Assembly: GCA_964415065.1 (NCBI GenBank)
Contig: CAYPYX010000002.1
Coordinates: 1 to 64,000 of the forward strand
Origin: VMCP01 sp964415065
GTDB lineage: Bacteria; Bacteroidota; Bacteroidia; NS11-12g; UBA955
Length of the DNA: 64,000 nt
Direction: 5' to 3'
How positions within the stretch are numbered: the stretch's first letter is position 1; every line of letters starts with the position of its first letter. The translations under genes were made by a program, and so were the position numbers. Positions 8,694-18,208 of this stretch are shown here, in pieces. Below the pieces are notes generated by a model. That model was not told where the DNA came from, searched no databases, and saw only the letters and a list, made by a program, of their open reading frames with translations.

Positions 8694-8745
8694 CTTTTTA
8701 TTGGAAATCTAAAACCCGAAACAAGCCGAATAATTTTTTAACAGC

Positions 8746-10050
8746 ATGAAAATGGACCGAAGTTGGTTAAGTGATTCTTTAGATTTGATATCAAGTCAAG
8801 ATAAAGCATGTTTACTGCTATCGAACAATTATAACGATCCGTATGGAAAATTTCATTGGATGTTGGGTTTGGGAAGTAAACAAGTTTTTAATTTCCCAGA
8901 GGAGTTGAATGCGTTCTCTGGTTTAGCTTTGGGCCATATCAAGTATTCCTTTAAATCTAAGGATTTTTATCGTGCATTTAGGAATAACAGCCATCAAAAT
9001 ATTTATAATAATTCAAATTTTGCATTCTTCGAGCCTCAAGTATGGATGGCTCAACCTAGAGAAGGTGATTTGATGTTTGGAGGTGATTGGATTGGATTCA
9101 GCGATTGGGAATCCGCCTGTACTGCCATCCCTCGAAAAAGTAAATTTCAAAATTTGGACGTTTCGCAATTGCAAAAATCGAAGAAAACTTGGAGTTGGGA
9201 TGCGCAAATTAGCGAGGAAGAATATATTCACACAGTGAATCAAATTCGCGAACACATACGTCAGGGTCATTTTTATGAAATGAATTTCTGTGTTTCGTTT
9301 GAACGAAATCAATCGTTAAATCCTTATTTGTTGTTTTACTTGCTCAATGAGGTTTCACCCAGTCCTTTTGCTGCATTGTATAAATTCGACGAACAGATCG
9401 TTTTGTGTGCAAGTCCTGAACGGTTCTTGGTTAAGAAAGGCAATGAACTTATAAGTCAACCCATCAAGGGTACATTAAAACGCAATATTGAAACCGACGT
9501 ATTGGATATTGACCGATTAAAAAACAGTGTAAAAGATCGCGCTGAAAATGTTATGATCGTCGATTTGGTGCGGAATGATTTATCGAAAATTTGCGAGATA
9601 GGCAGTGTAGTTGTTCCCGAGCTTTGCGGAATTCACTCATTTTCACATGTACATCAGATGATTTCTACCATCAAGGGAAAATTAAAACCCGAGGTTGGAT
9701 TTCAAGATATTCTGGAAGCTCTCTTTCCTATGGGAAGTATGACGGGAGCTCCCAAGTTGGAAGTCATGAAATACATCGACATGTTAGAATCCTTCGAACG
9801 TACTTTTTATTCAGGATCTTTAGGGTATTATTGGCAAGGTGACTTTGATTTGAATGTGGTAATTCGCAGTATTCAATACGATATGCAACATGAGAAAATT
9901 ACATACTGCGTTGGTGGCGCTATTACCTACGATAGCGTTGCAGAGCAAGAATTTCAAGAGTGCATTACCAAAGCTGCGGCAATTGCAGAAACGTTAAGCT
10001 TCGAACTTATAGCCGACACCCTTAACGGTAAAGATGAATCGATCATCTAG
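8746..10050 (+). CDS. pabB: Aminodeoxychorismate synthase component I (chorismate-binding)
   Basis: A 434-residue enzyme of the chorismate-binding family. The motifs are PIKGTLKR (about 240), ENVMIVDLVRNDLSKIC (about 265), FPMGSMTGAPKLEVMKYID (about 325) and VGGAITYDSVAEQEFQEC (about 395). Together they fit PabB, which makes 4-amino-4-deoxychorismate for folate. Anthranilate synthase TrpE and isochorismate synthase are the alternatives. The absence of other trp or menaquinone genes, and the short N-terminus, favour PabB. No glutamine amidotransferase partner (pabA) is adjacent. The last 18 codons run antisense over the 3' end of the response regulator, giving a C-terminal extension after the usual KAAAIAETL end. 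Confidence 0.85.
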   Translation: MKMDRSWLSDSLDLISSQDKACLLLSNNYNDPYGKFHWMLGLGSKQVFNFPEELNAFSGLALGHIKYSFKSKDFYRAFRNNSHQNIYNNSNFAFFEPQVWMAQPREGDLMFGGDWIGFSDWESACTAIPRKSKFQNLDVSQLQKSKKTWSWDAQISEEEYIHTVNQIREHIRQGHFYEMNFCVSFERNQSLNPYLLFYLLNEVSPSPFAALYKFDEQIVLCASPERFLVKKGNELISQPIKGTLKRNIETDVLDIDRLKNSVKDRAENVMIVDLVRNDLSKICEIGSVVVPELCGIHSFSHVHQMISTIKGKLKPEVGFQDILEALFPMGSMTGAPKLEVMKYIDMLESFERTFYSGSLGYYWQGDFDLNVVIRSIQYDMQHEKITYCVGGAITYDSVAEQEFQECITKAAAIAETLSFELIADTLNGKDESII

Positions 10051-10680
10051 TTTCTCACGTATTTTACGAACGTGAACATCAATGGTACGATCTACCACCA
10101 ATACTTCATTTCCCCAAACATTTTCTAAAATTTCATCTCTAGAAAAAACTCGTCCAGGTTTGCTAGCTAGAAAACTCAGTAATTCAAATTCTTTACGCGG
10201 AAATTGTAATGATTTACCTTGATATTCAACCATAAATCGTTCGCGGTCAATAACTAGATCATCAAAATTAATCTTTGTCATTTCCACTTCAGATGTAGCA
10301 CCTTGTCTACGAAGAATCGCTTTGATTCTACTCAAAAGAACGCGAGATCGAATAGGTTTTGCAATGTAATCGTCTGCACCAGCTTCAAAACCTGCTAGTT
10401 CTGCAAATTCTTCGCTTCTAGCAGTTAAAAATACAATGGGAATGTCTTTGATGCTCGCATCATCTTTGATTAAGCGACAAGCTTCCATGCCGTCCATAAC
10501 GGGCATCATTACGTCCATTAAAATGAGGTCAGGAAGCAATTTTTTTGCTTTTTCAATTGCTTGTTGTCCGTTTACCGCAACGTGAACTTCAAAACCTTCC
10601 TTATTCAATGTATGTCGAATAAGTTCAAGTATATCTTGCTCATCATCAACGATTAATATCTTTTGACCTTTTTTAATCAT
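9994..10680 (-). CDS. OmpR/PhoB-family response regulator
   Basis: A 228-residue two-component response regulator. The receiver domain has the acidic pair Asp12-Asp13, phosphoacceptor Asp56 (LILMDVMMP), the switch Thr in FLTAR and the conserved Lys in YIAKPI. A winged-helix DNA-binding domain follows (about 130-226), with FPRKEFELLSFL, RDEILENVWG, VDRTIDVHVRKIREKL and the closing VKGVGYKFEA. No sensor kinase is adjacent, so the signal is unknown. The start is the ATG at 10680. Just upstream lies TTATTTTG, one base off the -7 consensus. Its 3' end overlaps pabB by 57 bp on the other strand. Confidence 0.93.
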   Translation of the reverse strand: MIKKGQKILIVDDEQDILELIRHTLNKEGFEVHVAVNGQQAIEKAKKLLPDLILMDVMMPVMDGMEACRLIKDDASIKDIPIVFLTARSEEFAELAGFEAGADDYIAKPIRSRVLLSRIKAILRRQGATSEVEMTKINFDDLVIDRERFMVEYQGKSLQFPRKEFELLSFLASKPGRVFSRDEILENVWGNEVLVVDRTIDVHVRKIREKLDDRFIFTVKGVGYKFEA

Positions 10681-10742
10681 GATGATACAAAATAATGACT
10701 TAAATGTGGACCTTGTGTTAATTCAATATTAACAAGGTGTAA

Positions 10743-12098
10743 TCATTTCTTTTTGTCGGCTTTGGTTTTAGATTCTTTTTTGCTGGATTTAGCAGGATCT
10801 ACTTTTGGTGTAGGCGTTTTATTCCCATTTTCTTGGGATGATGCTCCGGTTGAATTGGTGTTGGATTTTCCTTCAGTGGCAGCGGGTTGATCAGCAAATA
10901 TTTTTGCTAGAACCATTTCCAATTCTGGTCCTCTTAATCCTTTTGCCATGATTCGACCATCTTTATCAATTAAGTAGGTTTGAGGGATAGAACTTACTTG
11001 GTACAGTTGAGCAGCACTGCTTTGCCATCCTCTTAAATCACTAACATGAGGCCAAGTTAAGCTGTCTGCTTGAATTGCACCTTTCCAACGATTTCCATCG
11101 TTATCTAGTGAAACCCCTAATATTTCAAACCCTTTGTAATGAAATCTACGGTACAATTTACGGACGTTGGGATTCTCTCTTCTACACGGCCCACACCAGC
11201 TCGCCCAGAAATCAATTAAAACCACTTTGCCGCGCAAAGAGCTAAGCGACAAATCTTCGCCTGTGGGAGTCTTTAATGTAAAGTCAGGTGCAATAGCTCC
11301 TTCCATCAACTTAGCTTCAGTATTAAATTGAGTTTCAATTTGCTGCGTATATTTTGAATTAGGGTCAGCCGCTTTAGCACAATTCACTGCATGTTGGAAC
11401 ATATCAAACCCTGGATTTTCCAAGGCGCCGAAGCTAACAACAAAATAGGGGATGAAGCCCTTTTTTTGTTTCAATGCTACTTCTTTAACGAAGTTATTTC
11501 GTTGATTTGCTAATCGTTGATACTCTGTTCTAAGTTGATCTGCTTGAGTAGCCCCATCAGGTGTATTGGGAATGTTTTGAGCTCTTTGTTCTAAGCTTTT
11601 TACTTCTTTCAGAAAAGAAGTGTTCATGTCAAGCAGAGATTTCAATGTTTTACTGTCTTCTAGTTCATCGCCTTTGATTTGGTAGTCAACAAAAGACCCT
11701 ACTACCGACATATCCACGTTTAACTTAGAATTATTATCAACCGCAAAATAAACGGATGCCTCTGGACCCATTTGAAGTTGACAAAAGATCATTTCTTTAG
11801 TATTTCCTCTGAGTTCAAAATTGCCTTTTTCATCGGTTCTTGTGCTATCAATGAAAATTAATTTTGCCGGAGTTAGTTCCCATAGGACTAATAAATTCTT
11901 CGGAGAATTTTTAATATTTCCTTTAATCACAAATCCGTTTTCTACCTTTTCCAATGTAGATTTTGTAGGCGTAATTAAGTCATTAACCCATTGATTAAAA
12001 TCTTGTTTGATATCCGTAGCGCTCAGTTTATTGCAGCTGCTATTGGTTGCAGCAATAAAACCAAGGGTTAAAATAGCAAGTAAGTAGCGTTTGAACAT
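10743..12098 (-). CDS. TlpA-like thioredoxin lipoprotein with DUF4369-type N-domain
   Basis: A 451-residue protein with a lipoprotein signal (TNSSC, Cys21), so it is anchored in the envelope. The N-terminal half (about 50-150) resembles the DUF4369 beta domain often fused to thioredoxins in Bacteroidota. The C-terminal half is a TlpA/ResA-like domain with the redox centre WASWCGPC (about 300), GVSLDNDGNRWK, and the cis-Pro SSIPQTYLID. Such proteins reduce disulfides in periplasmic substrates. The last 45 residues are a low-complexity Lys/Ser/Thr/Asn tail, which is unusual for the family. The ATG lies 5 nt after a TATCTTTG box. It follows truB by 13 bp but probably has its own promoter. Confidence 0.9.
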   Translation of the reverse strand: MFKRYLLAILTLGFIAATNSSCNKLSATDIKQDFNQWVNDLITPTKSTLEKVENGFVIKGNIKNSPKNLLVLWELTPAKLIFIDSTRTDEKGNFELRGNTKEMIFCQLQMGPEASVYFAVDNNSKLNVDMSVVGSFVDYQIKGDELEDSKTLKSLLDMNTSFLKEVKSLEQRAQNIPNTPDGATQADQLRTEYQRLANQRNNFVKEVALKQKKGFIPYFVVSFGALENPGFDMFQHAVNCAKAADPNSKYTQQIETQFNTEAKLMEGAIAPDFTLKTPTGEDLSLSSLRGKVVLIDFWASWCGPCRRENPNVRKLYRRFHYKGFEILGVSLDNDGNRWKGAIQADSLTWPHVSDLRGWQSSAAQLYQVSSIPQTYLIDKDGRIMAKGLRGPELEMVLAKIFADQPAATEGKSNTNSTGASSQENGNKTPTPKVDPAKSSKKESKTKADKKK

Positions 12099-12103
12099 AT
12101 CCT

Positions 12104-12111
12104 CAAAGATA
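12104..12111 (-). promoter_or_regulatory. TATCTTTG -7 box for the TlpA-like gene
   Basis: Reads TATCTTTG on the - strand, in the 13-bp gap after the truB stop and 5 nt before the ATG at 12098. It predicts a leaderless mRNA. Confidence 0.55.
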
Positions 12112-12798
12112 CTAAATTGTTGTGAACTTCACGTCTTTTGGATCTACTGCGTCTTGTATTCGATAATCGCCTATTCGTGTTCGACGAAGGGCCTTTAAAT
12201 AGGAGCCAGATTCCATTTTTAAACCAAAATCTCGGGCAATACTACGAATGTAAGTTCCTTTACTGCAAACAATTCTAAAATCAACTTCGGGCAATTCAAT
12301 TCGAGTAATTTCAAATTCGTAGATGGTAATTCGTTTGGATTTGATTTCAGCCGTACCGCCTTTTCGAGCAATTTCATAAGCTCTTTTCCCATCGATTTTA
12401 ACTGCAGAGAATAATGGGGGAGTTTGGTCTTGTTCACCGATAAATCCTTCAGCTGTTTTTCGAATTAAATCCTCATTTATGTGTTCTGTGGGATAGGTTT
12501 GGTCCGTTTCTGTTTCTAAGTCAAAACTGGGGGTAGTTTCTCCGATAAAAAAAGTACCTGTGTATTCTTTTTCTTGAGCTTGAATGTTCTCAATGGTTTT
12601 GGTTTTTTTTCCGGTGCAAACAATTAACAGCCCTGTTGCCAGTGGATCTAATGTGCCAGCATGACCAATTTTCTTTGCTTTTAATATGTATTTTGCTTTT
12701 TTTACGGCTTGAAAAGAAGTCCAACCAAAGGGTTTGTCAATCAATAACACCTCTGCGGGTTCTGGTATAGGCTGGTTGGGGTTCAAGGAAGTTTCCAT
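12112..12798 (-). CDS. truB: tRNA pseudouridine(55) synthase
   Basis: A 228-residue enzyme that makes pseudouridine 55 in the T-loop of tRNAs. The catalytic motif GHAGTLDPLATGLL (Asp51) is intact. Other family segments are IDKPFGWTSF near the start, the KEYTG strand, and the C-terminal CSKGTYIRSIARD. The length matches short Bacteroidota TruB proteins without a long PUA domain. The ATG at 12798 is only 2 bases from an N run, so an upstream start cannot be excluded, but the protein is complete from this Met. Confidence 0.95.
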   Translation of the reverse strand: METSLNPNQPIPEPAEVLLIDKPFGWTSFQAVKKAKYILKAKKIGHAGTLDPLATGLLIVCTGKKTKTIENIQAQEKEYTGTFFIGETTPSFDLETETDQTYPTEHINEDLIRKTAEGFIGEQDQTPPLFSAVKIDGKRAYEIARKGGTAEIKSKRITIYEFEITRIELPEVDFRIVCSKGTYIRSIARDFGLKMESGSYLKALRRTRIGDYRIQDAVDPKDVKFTTI

Positions 12799-12800
12799 GT

Positions 12801-12900
12801 NNNNNNNNNNNNNNNNNNNNNNNNNNNNNNNNNNNNNNNNNNNNNNNNNNNNNNNNNNNNNNNNNNNNNNNNNNNNNNNNNNNNNNNNNNNNNNNNNNNN
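12801..12900. other. Scaffold gap (100 N)
   Basis: Exactly 100 N between the truB start and the 3' end of the T9SS protein gene. It hides whatever promoter truB has and the last bases of the upstream gene. Confidence 0.95.
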
Positions 12901-14915
12901 TAATAAATCACCACCTTTTGTGTTCCAACCAACTCTTCTCCTCTCCAAAGTCGAATCAAATACGTACCAGCCGCATAATTACGAGTATGTACTCGATAAA
13001 CATGTACTCCTTCTAACGTGTAAAATTCAAAAGATCCGGGTTGGTAAATACCGCCCGATGCATCCCCCGAAACAGACAATCCAGAAACTCGATTTGATCC
13101 TGGTCCTTTACCATCTATGGAATAAATTTCGCCACGCAAAACTTCAGGCGTTTTACTCATCCATTCAATATTGAAGTACCCCTGATCCGATGGTACTGGA
13201 AATACCTTCAAATCCTGCACATTCGCTGTATATAGATGGTCACTTATTCTTACTCTAGAAACGAAATTGTTCATTTCATTGTTCTTGCCATAACTACCGA
13301 TTAAATAGAATACACCTGGTTCGTTGTATTTCCACTGAATTCCTTCATAATCCCCCCAACGTTGTTCATCAGGACCTAAGATATTGTATGAAATTCTAGA
13401 TTCACCAGCTTTTAAGGGGATGAATTTAGAATATTCTCCATAGCGATTTTGATAAAACATACCGAAACCAGGCATGTGCCATCGACTGCTGTATACAGCG
13501 GTACTTATCATACTAGGGTCATTATTTTCAGTGCCTGCGAACGCCATAGCGGGGTAGCCAAACTCCAGAGTATCATCCGTGTATAACTTAGATTTCACAA
13601 CGGGTTGATCTTGATCTATGTGGTAAATATGACTGTGCATGATGTGGGCCTGCAAAGTTTTGAAATTCAAGCAATTCTGCATGAATTGAATTTGGTTTCC
13701 ATTGCGAATAGCGGTTAATACTCGAGCATCGTTGGTTCTCAATTTAAATTTTACCGCACTATCGGGTTTGGTTTTGTAAAAGCTATCTGGCTGCATAGCA
13801 CTACTGGGGAATCCATATTCTAAATTGGATTTTAATACTTTGAGCTCATATTCAGCAATCCCGCTTTTCTGCGTATTGGTAATGCGATGCATAAATACCG
13901 TGTCATTTTTCTCAGCGTAGGGACGAACGCTCAAGAAATAGTTGTCGGTTCCATCGGGCCAAGGTCCATTTTGAACCGGACAAATACTCCAAATACTTAC
14001 ACCTTGATGTTTGATTCCGTTAAAGAAATTGGTTCGAAGTGTTTGACCTGCAAAACCATCCTCTTTCCTCAATTGCCAAATTACAGCTTCACGGAAACCT
14101 TCTTCCCAACTACTGCCATTGGCCAATAAATTAACCGTGAAGAACAAATCTTCTTTTGTTTGACTCACAATGGGATAATCACTCCAAACCGTGTCTTGTA
14201 TCGGTTTTCCGGGTATTTTATACACATTCCAAGGTTTTGTAGGATCGTTGGATTGAGAAAATGCTACTACAATAAAGCTCGTTTTGTCGGTCGTTCCATG
14301 CATGTACAATACCATATATCGATCGGAATAAGGATCGTACATCACTCGAGGATCATAGATTCGGGTTAAAGAAGGGATGTTATCGACCTTGTTTTGGGTG
14401 CTTGGGAAAAATTGAAGCGACCAAAGTTTCAAAACTTTACCCGTATCATCATGAACTCGAATGGTGGTATTCATCACGGAAATGAATTTTCCATCGTTGC
14501 CAACGGCCACGTGATTATCGTTGGGTGTACCACTTCCAGCTCGACCATCGAATTGATCTTCAATGACAGGTTTCAATGTTTCTGGGGATGTTTTTGGCGA
14601 ACCGAATGCAGCACGTTTATTTACGTTATTTTTGGTAAGAGCATCGCGCTTGGTATCAATTTTCTTTCTTAGGGGATGGTTAATTGCACCGGGCTCAGGC
14701 ATAACCTCATGATTTTCGCGTTCTGGTTCAACCCAAACATCGGGTACTGCGCTAGGGTCAAAAACATGGACTCTAGGGAACTCAATATTTCGCTGAATTT
14801 GAACCTCATTATTCGGTTTGTTTTGATTGTTGGTCGTATTTTTTACCTGTGCATTCAAAAATGGTAAGCATAAGACAGTCAATAGGATCCAAGCCAATTT
14901 TTTCATTTGATTCAT
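12901..14915 (-). CDS. Large T9SS-secreted protein, unknown function
   Basis: At least 671 residues. The signal peptide MKKLAWILLTVLCLPFLNAQ is clear. I use the ATG at 14915, with an equally possible one at 14906. The central part (about 110-570) is rich in aromatic and beta-strand segments such as YDPRVMYDPYSDRYMVLYMH and may be a propeller, but I recognise no family. The end is a T9SS type A sorting domain: it begins LKVFPVPSDQGYFNIEW and closes AAGTYLIRLWRGEELVGTQKVVIY (residues given in parts), so the protein is exported and surface-attached or released. That domain carries an inserted Gly/Ser-rich stretch of about 30 residues. The final readable bases before the gap are TA, so the stop codon (TAA or TAG) may straddle the gap edge. 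Confidence 0.8.
13063..13072 (-). repeat. TTTCGGGGGA motif, site 1
   Basis: Inside the T9SS protein gene, in the sense direction, coding V-S-G-D. It lies in the Gly/Ser-rich insert of the sorting domain. The flank reads ATG. Confidence 0.85.
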
Positions 14916-14996
14916 GGTTTTATGGTTGATTCTCCATTGCATCCCCGGAAATAGGGAACGAATGGGGCTACTAATTTAAAAAAATAAACAAAAGGA

Positions 14997-16013
14997 TTAC
15001 CAAATATTCACTTCGAATTCTAAAACGATTCCGAATTTTTCATGAACATCCGATTGAATTTCACGGGCCAAAGAAGATATTTCTTCTCCTTTTCCACCGC
15101 CAAAATGCACCAAAACTAAGGCTTGTTTATCGTGAACGCCGACGTTTCCTTTTTTGAATCCTTTCCATCCTGCTGTTTCTATGAGCCAACCTGCCGCAAC
15201 TTTTACATGCTTTTCATCTACTGTGAACGATTTGATTTCTGGGTATTTGAGTTGAGCGGCCTTGAAAATATCCATTTCCACTACGGGATTCTTAAAAAAA
15301 GATCCAGAATTCCCCAATACCGCGGGATCCGGGAGTTTTGACCGACGAATAGCAATTACTGCATTGCTGATATCGGCGATGCTGGGTTGTGAAATATTTT
15401 GATGTGCCAATTCCTGTTGAATGTCGCCATAATTAAGTTTAAGTTCATGGTGAATTTTGCTTAATCGAAAGGTTACAGAGGTTACTATCAAGTGTTTGTA
15501 TTCAGGACGTTTGAAAATACTATCTCGGTATCCAAAGCGACAGTCTTCATTGCTCAAAATAACAAACTCGCCTGAGGTAGTGTCGAAAACACGTACCGAA
15601 ACAATACGATCTTTTACTTCAACACCATAAGCACCAATATTTTGAATGGGCGATGCTCCAACACAACCGGGAATCAAACTCAGATTTTCTAATCCTCCCC
15701 AATTGTTTTTCACGCAATGTAGAACTGTTTGGTGCCAATTTTCTCCCGCCCCAAAAGTGATGTCAATGGATTCTTCATCTTCGGATTCCATCCAATGTCC
15801 CATCAAACGATTCAATAAAATACCACCTGCATAGTTGCGTGTAAGCAGAATATTGGATCCACCCCCAATTACTCGAAAAGGGTTATCGAAAAATTCCTCA
15901 GCAAATAATTCTAATAGATCGGTTTCATTTTTGATTTCGATCAGATGACTGCATTGCACGTCAAAACCAAAGGTGTTATATTTTTTGAGGGATGCGTTTT
16001 TAATTGGATTCAC
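14997..16013 (-). CDS. murB: UDP-N-acetylenolpyruvoylglucosamine reductase
   Basis: A 338-residue FAD enzyme that reduces UDP-GlcNAc-enolpyruvate to UDP-MurNAc. Motifs: SLKKYNTFGFDV at the start, the FAD-binding IGGGSNILL, LSLIPGCVGASPIQNIGAYG (about 110-130), YRDSIFK, GNSGSFFKNPVV with the catalytic Ser, and the closing AAGWLIETAGWKG and HDKQALVLVH. It is the longer type I form. The start is uncertain. The frame opens at a TTG at 16028, but GTG at 16013 gives the family-typical NPIKNASLKKYNTFG, and a TTATTTTG box lies just upstream, so I use GTG. Confidence 0.93.
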   Translation of the reverse strand: MNPIKNASLKKYNTFGFDVQCSHLIEIKNETDLLELFAEEFFDNPFRVIGGGSNILLTRNYAGGILLNRLMGHWMESEDEESIDITFGAGENWHQTVLHCVKNNWGGLENLSLIPGCVGASPIQNIGAYGVEVKDRIVSVRVFDTTSGEFVILSNEDCRFGYRDSIFKRPEYKHLIVTSVTFRLSKIHHELKLNYGDIQQELAHQNISQPSIADISNAVIAIRRSKLPDPAVLGNSGSFFKNPVVEMDIFKAAQLKYPEIKSFTVDEKHVKVAAGWLIETAGWKGFKKGNVGVHDKQALVLVHFGGGKGEEISSLAREIQSDVHEKFGIVLEFEVNIW

Positions 16014-16187
16014 ATTGCAAAATAACAAATTAAAATGCAGGGTATATAAATAATTAAATTTATTGGGCGCATGGCATTCAAGTTGATGTTTCGCATTCGT
16101 TGAATTTTTGGTTTAGAAACTTCACAATCTACTTCATCAAATGATAAACCAACAGAAAAACGAAAGGAGAAAGCAAGTTTTTTCAAT

Positions 16188-16217
16188 TTTGTAAAAACCA
16201 AAACTATGCTATGTTTG
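16188..16217 (+). promoter_or_regulatory. Promoter of the crtZ-crtI-crtB cluster
   Basis: TTTG at 16188-16191, an 18-nt spacer, then TATGTTTG at 16210-16217. Both boxes and the spacing match the Bacteroidetes consensus. The crtZ ATG is 14 nt further on. Confidence 0.75.
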
Positions 16218-16231
16218 TTTAACTTATTACT

Positions 16232-16687
16232 ATGGAAGTTTTAGCAAATGTTGGAGTTTTGTTGTTCTTCTTCTTTTTCATGGAAGGCTTTGCTTGGTTT
16301 ACACACAAGTACATTATGCATGGATTTATGTGGATATGGCACGAGAGTCATCACAAACCCAGAAAAGGGGCTTTTGAACTCAATGATTTATTTGGATTTA
16401 TGTTCGCTATTCCCTCTATCGTATTAATTGTTTTAGGTGCAGAAAACCAAGACTGGCGCTTGTTTGCAGGTTTAGGGATCGCATTGTATGGCTTGGCTTA
16501 TTTTTTGGTACATGATGTATTTGTACACCAGCGAATAAAGTGGTTAAAAACCACTGATGTACCCTATTTTAGAGCTATGAGGATGACTCATCATTTACAC
16601 CATGCGATACATTCCAAGCATGGAGCGGAAGCTTTCGGCTTCTTATTCGTATTGCCAAAATATTATAAAAGATTCAACAATAAATAA
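16232..16687 (+). CDS. crtZ: Beta-carotene hydroxylase
   Basis: A 151-residue integral-membrane di-iron hydroxylase that adds the 3-OH to beta-rings of carotenoids. The His clusters that bind iron are all present: HKYIMH (25-30), HESHH (37-41), HDVFVH (about 93-98) and HHLHH (about 120-124). There are four membrane segments, starting with a run of Leu and Phe. It has the usual length for bacterial CrtZ. It is the first gene of a tight + strand cluster with crtI starting 2 bp after its stop. A consensus promoter lies just upstream. Confidence 0.95.
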   Translation: MEVLANVGVLLFFFFFMEGFAWFTHKYIMHGFMWIWHESHHKPRKGAFELNDLFGFMFAIPSIVLIVLGAENQDWRLFAGLGIALYGLAYFLVHDVFVHQRIKWLKTTDVPYFRAMRMTHHLHHAIHSKHGAEAFGFLFVLPKYYKRFNNK

Positions 16688-16689
16688 AA

Positions 16690-18174
16690 ATGGGAAATAA
16701 AAAAGTCATACTTGTTGGTGCAGGCTTAGGTTCTTTAGCGTCAGCCCTCAGATTGTCGTATGCTGGATATCAAGTAGAAATCTTGGAAAAGCAGTCAACG
16801 GCTGGTGGGAGGTTGAATATTCTTAAAAAAGATGGTTTTACTTTTGATGTGGGTCCATCCTTCTTTTCTATGAGCTATGAGTTCGTAGAACTGTTTGAGA
16901 GTATTGGAGAACCCATCCCTTTTGAGTTGAATGAATTGAATCCATTGTACACCGTTAATATTGCTGGTTCTGATCGTGTTTTTCAAATCTATAAGGATTT
17001 AGACAAACTCGCCAATGAATTCAAAGGATTGGAAAACGACTTTGAAACCAAAGTAAGAGCGTATTTGAAGGGAGCGAAGGAAATCTTTCATGATACAGAA
17101 TACAAAGTTGTTAAGAAGAATTTTAATTCGATTGTAGGTTTCATTGCTTCGATGGCAACAGTGCCTATGAAACATTTACCTAAATTATTCAGAACATTTT
17201 GGGAGGAGTTGGAGCGTCATTTCGATTCAGAAGAAGTAAAAATTATTTTTTCTTTGGTTGCATTCTTTTTAGGTGCTACTCCTTTTAATACACCATCTGT
17301 ATACAATCTGTTGAATTACACTGAATTGGAACACGATGGTTACTGGAATGTGAAAGGCGGGATGTATAAGATTGTTGAAGGAATTTTACCTTTATTGGAA
17401 AAGAAAGGGGTGAAAATTCACTACAATACAGAGATTAAATCAGTGAACTACAGCAAAACCAAAATGGATTCAGTTGTGGATCAACATGGAAAATCTTGGA
17501 CTGCTGATTTATTCGTTATTAACGCTGATGCGGCGTGGTTTAGAGGGCAGTTTTTAAATCGTAAAAAATACACGGAAGAAAAACTAGATGCATTAGAATG
17601 GACTCTAGCACCTTTCACAATTTATTTAGGTGTAAAAGGTAACATACCAGGAATTCATCATCACAATTACTTTTTAGGAGATAATTTTAGAGACTACGCT
17701 GATACGATATTTAGAAGTTCTGTTGCGCCTAAAAAACCCTATTATTATGTGAATGTAGCTAGTAAAAGCAATCCAAATTGTGCACCGGAGAATTGTGAGA
17801 ATTTGTTTATTCTTTGTCCTGTTCCAGACATGCGCGTTAAACCCAACTGGGATGATGCCGAAGAACTTGCAAACGAAATCATCGATGACCTATCCAAGCG
17901 AGTTGGCTACGATATTCAAAACAATATTCTAACCAAAACTGTTTATACCCCAATTGAATGGAAGGATATGTTCAATTTGTACAAAGGCAGTGGTTTAGGA
18001 TTGGCGCACGGTTTAAATCAAATTGGAGCATTCCGTCCCTCGAATAAAGATGAAAAATTAAACAACCTGTATTATGTTGGCGCGAGCACTACACCAGGTA
18101 CCGGTTTACCTATTGTTGTAATTGGGTCTAAATTGATTCAAGAACGAATTTTAAAAGACCATCCAAATACCTAA
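16690..18174 (+). CDS. crtI: Phytoene desaturase
   Basis: A 494-residue FAD-dependent desaturase that takes phytoene to lycopene. The N-terminal dinucleotide-binding motif VGAGLGSLASA (9-19), the following EKQSTAGGRL, and FDVGPSFFSM are typical of CrtI. The C-terminal FAD motif reads NLYYVGASTTPGTGLPIVVIGSK (in parts). The length fits CrtI. It starts 2 bp after crtZ and is followed 34 bp later by crtB, so the three are one transcription unit. Confidence 0.93.
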   Translation: MGNKKVILVGAGLGSLASALRLSYAGYQVEILEKQSTAGGRLNILKKDGFTFDVGPSFFSMSYEFVELFESIGEPIPFELNELNPLYTVNIAGSDRVFQIYKDLDKLANEFKGLENDFETKVRAYLKGAKEIFHDTEYKVVKKNFNSIVGFIASMATVPMKHLPKLFRTFWEELERHFDSEEVKIIFSLVAFFLGATPFNTPSVYNLLNYTELEHDGYWNVKGGMYKIVEGILPLLEKKGVKIHYNTEIKSVNYSKTKMDSVVDQHGKSWTADLFVINADAAWFRGQFLNRKKYTEEKLDALEWTLAPFTIYLGVKGNIPGIHHHNYFLGDNFRDYADTIFRSSVAPKKPYYYVNVASKSNPNCAPENCENLFILCPVPDMRVKPNWDDAEELANEIIDDLSKRVGYDIQNNILTKTVYTPIEWKDMFNLYKGSGLGLAHGLNQIGAFRPSNKDEKLNNLYYVGASTTPGTGLPIVVIGSKLIQERILKDHPNT

Positions 18175-18208
18175 ACTTCTAACCATAAACCCACAAACCC
18201 ACAATAAA

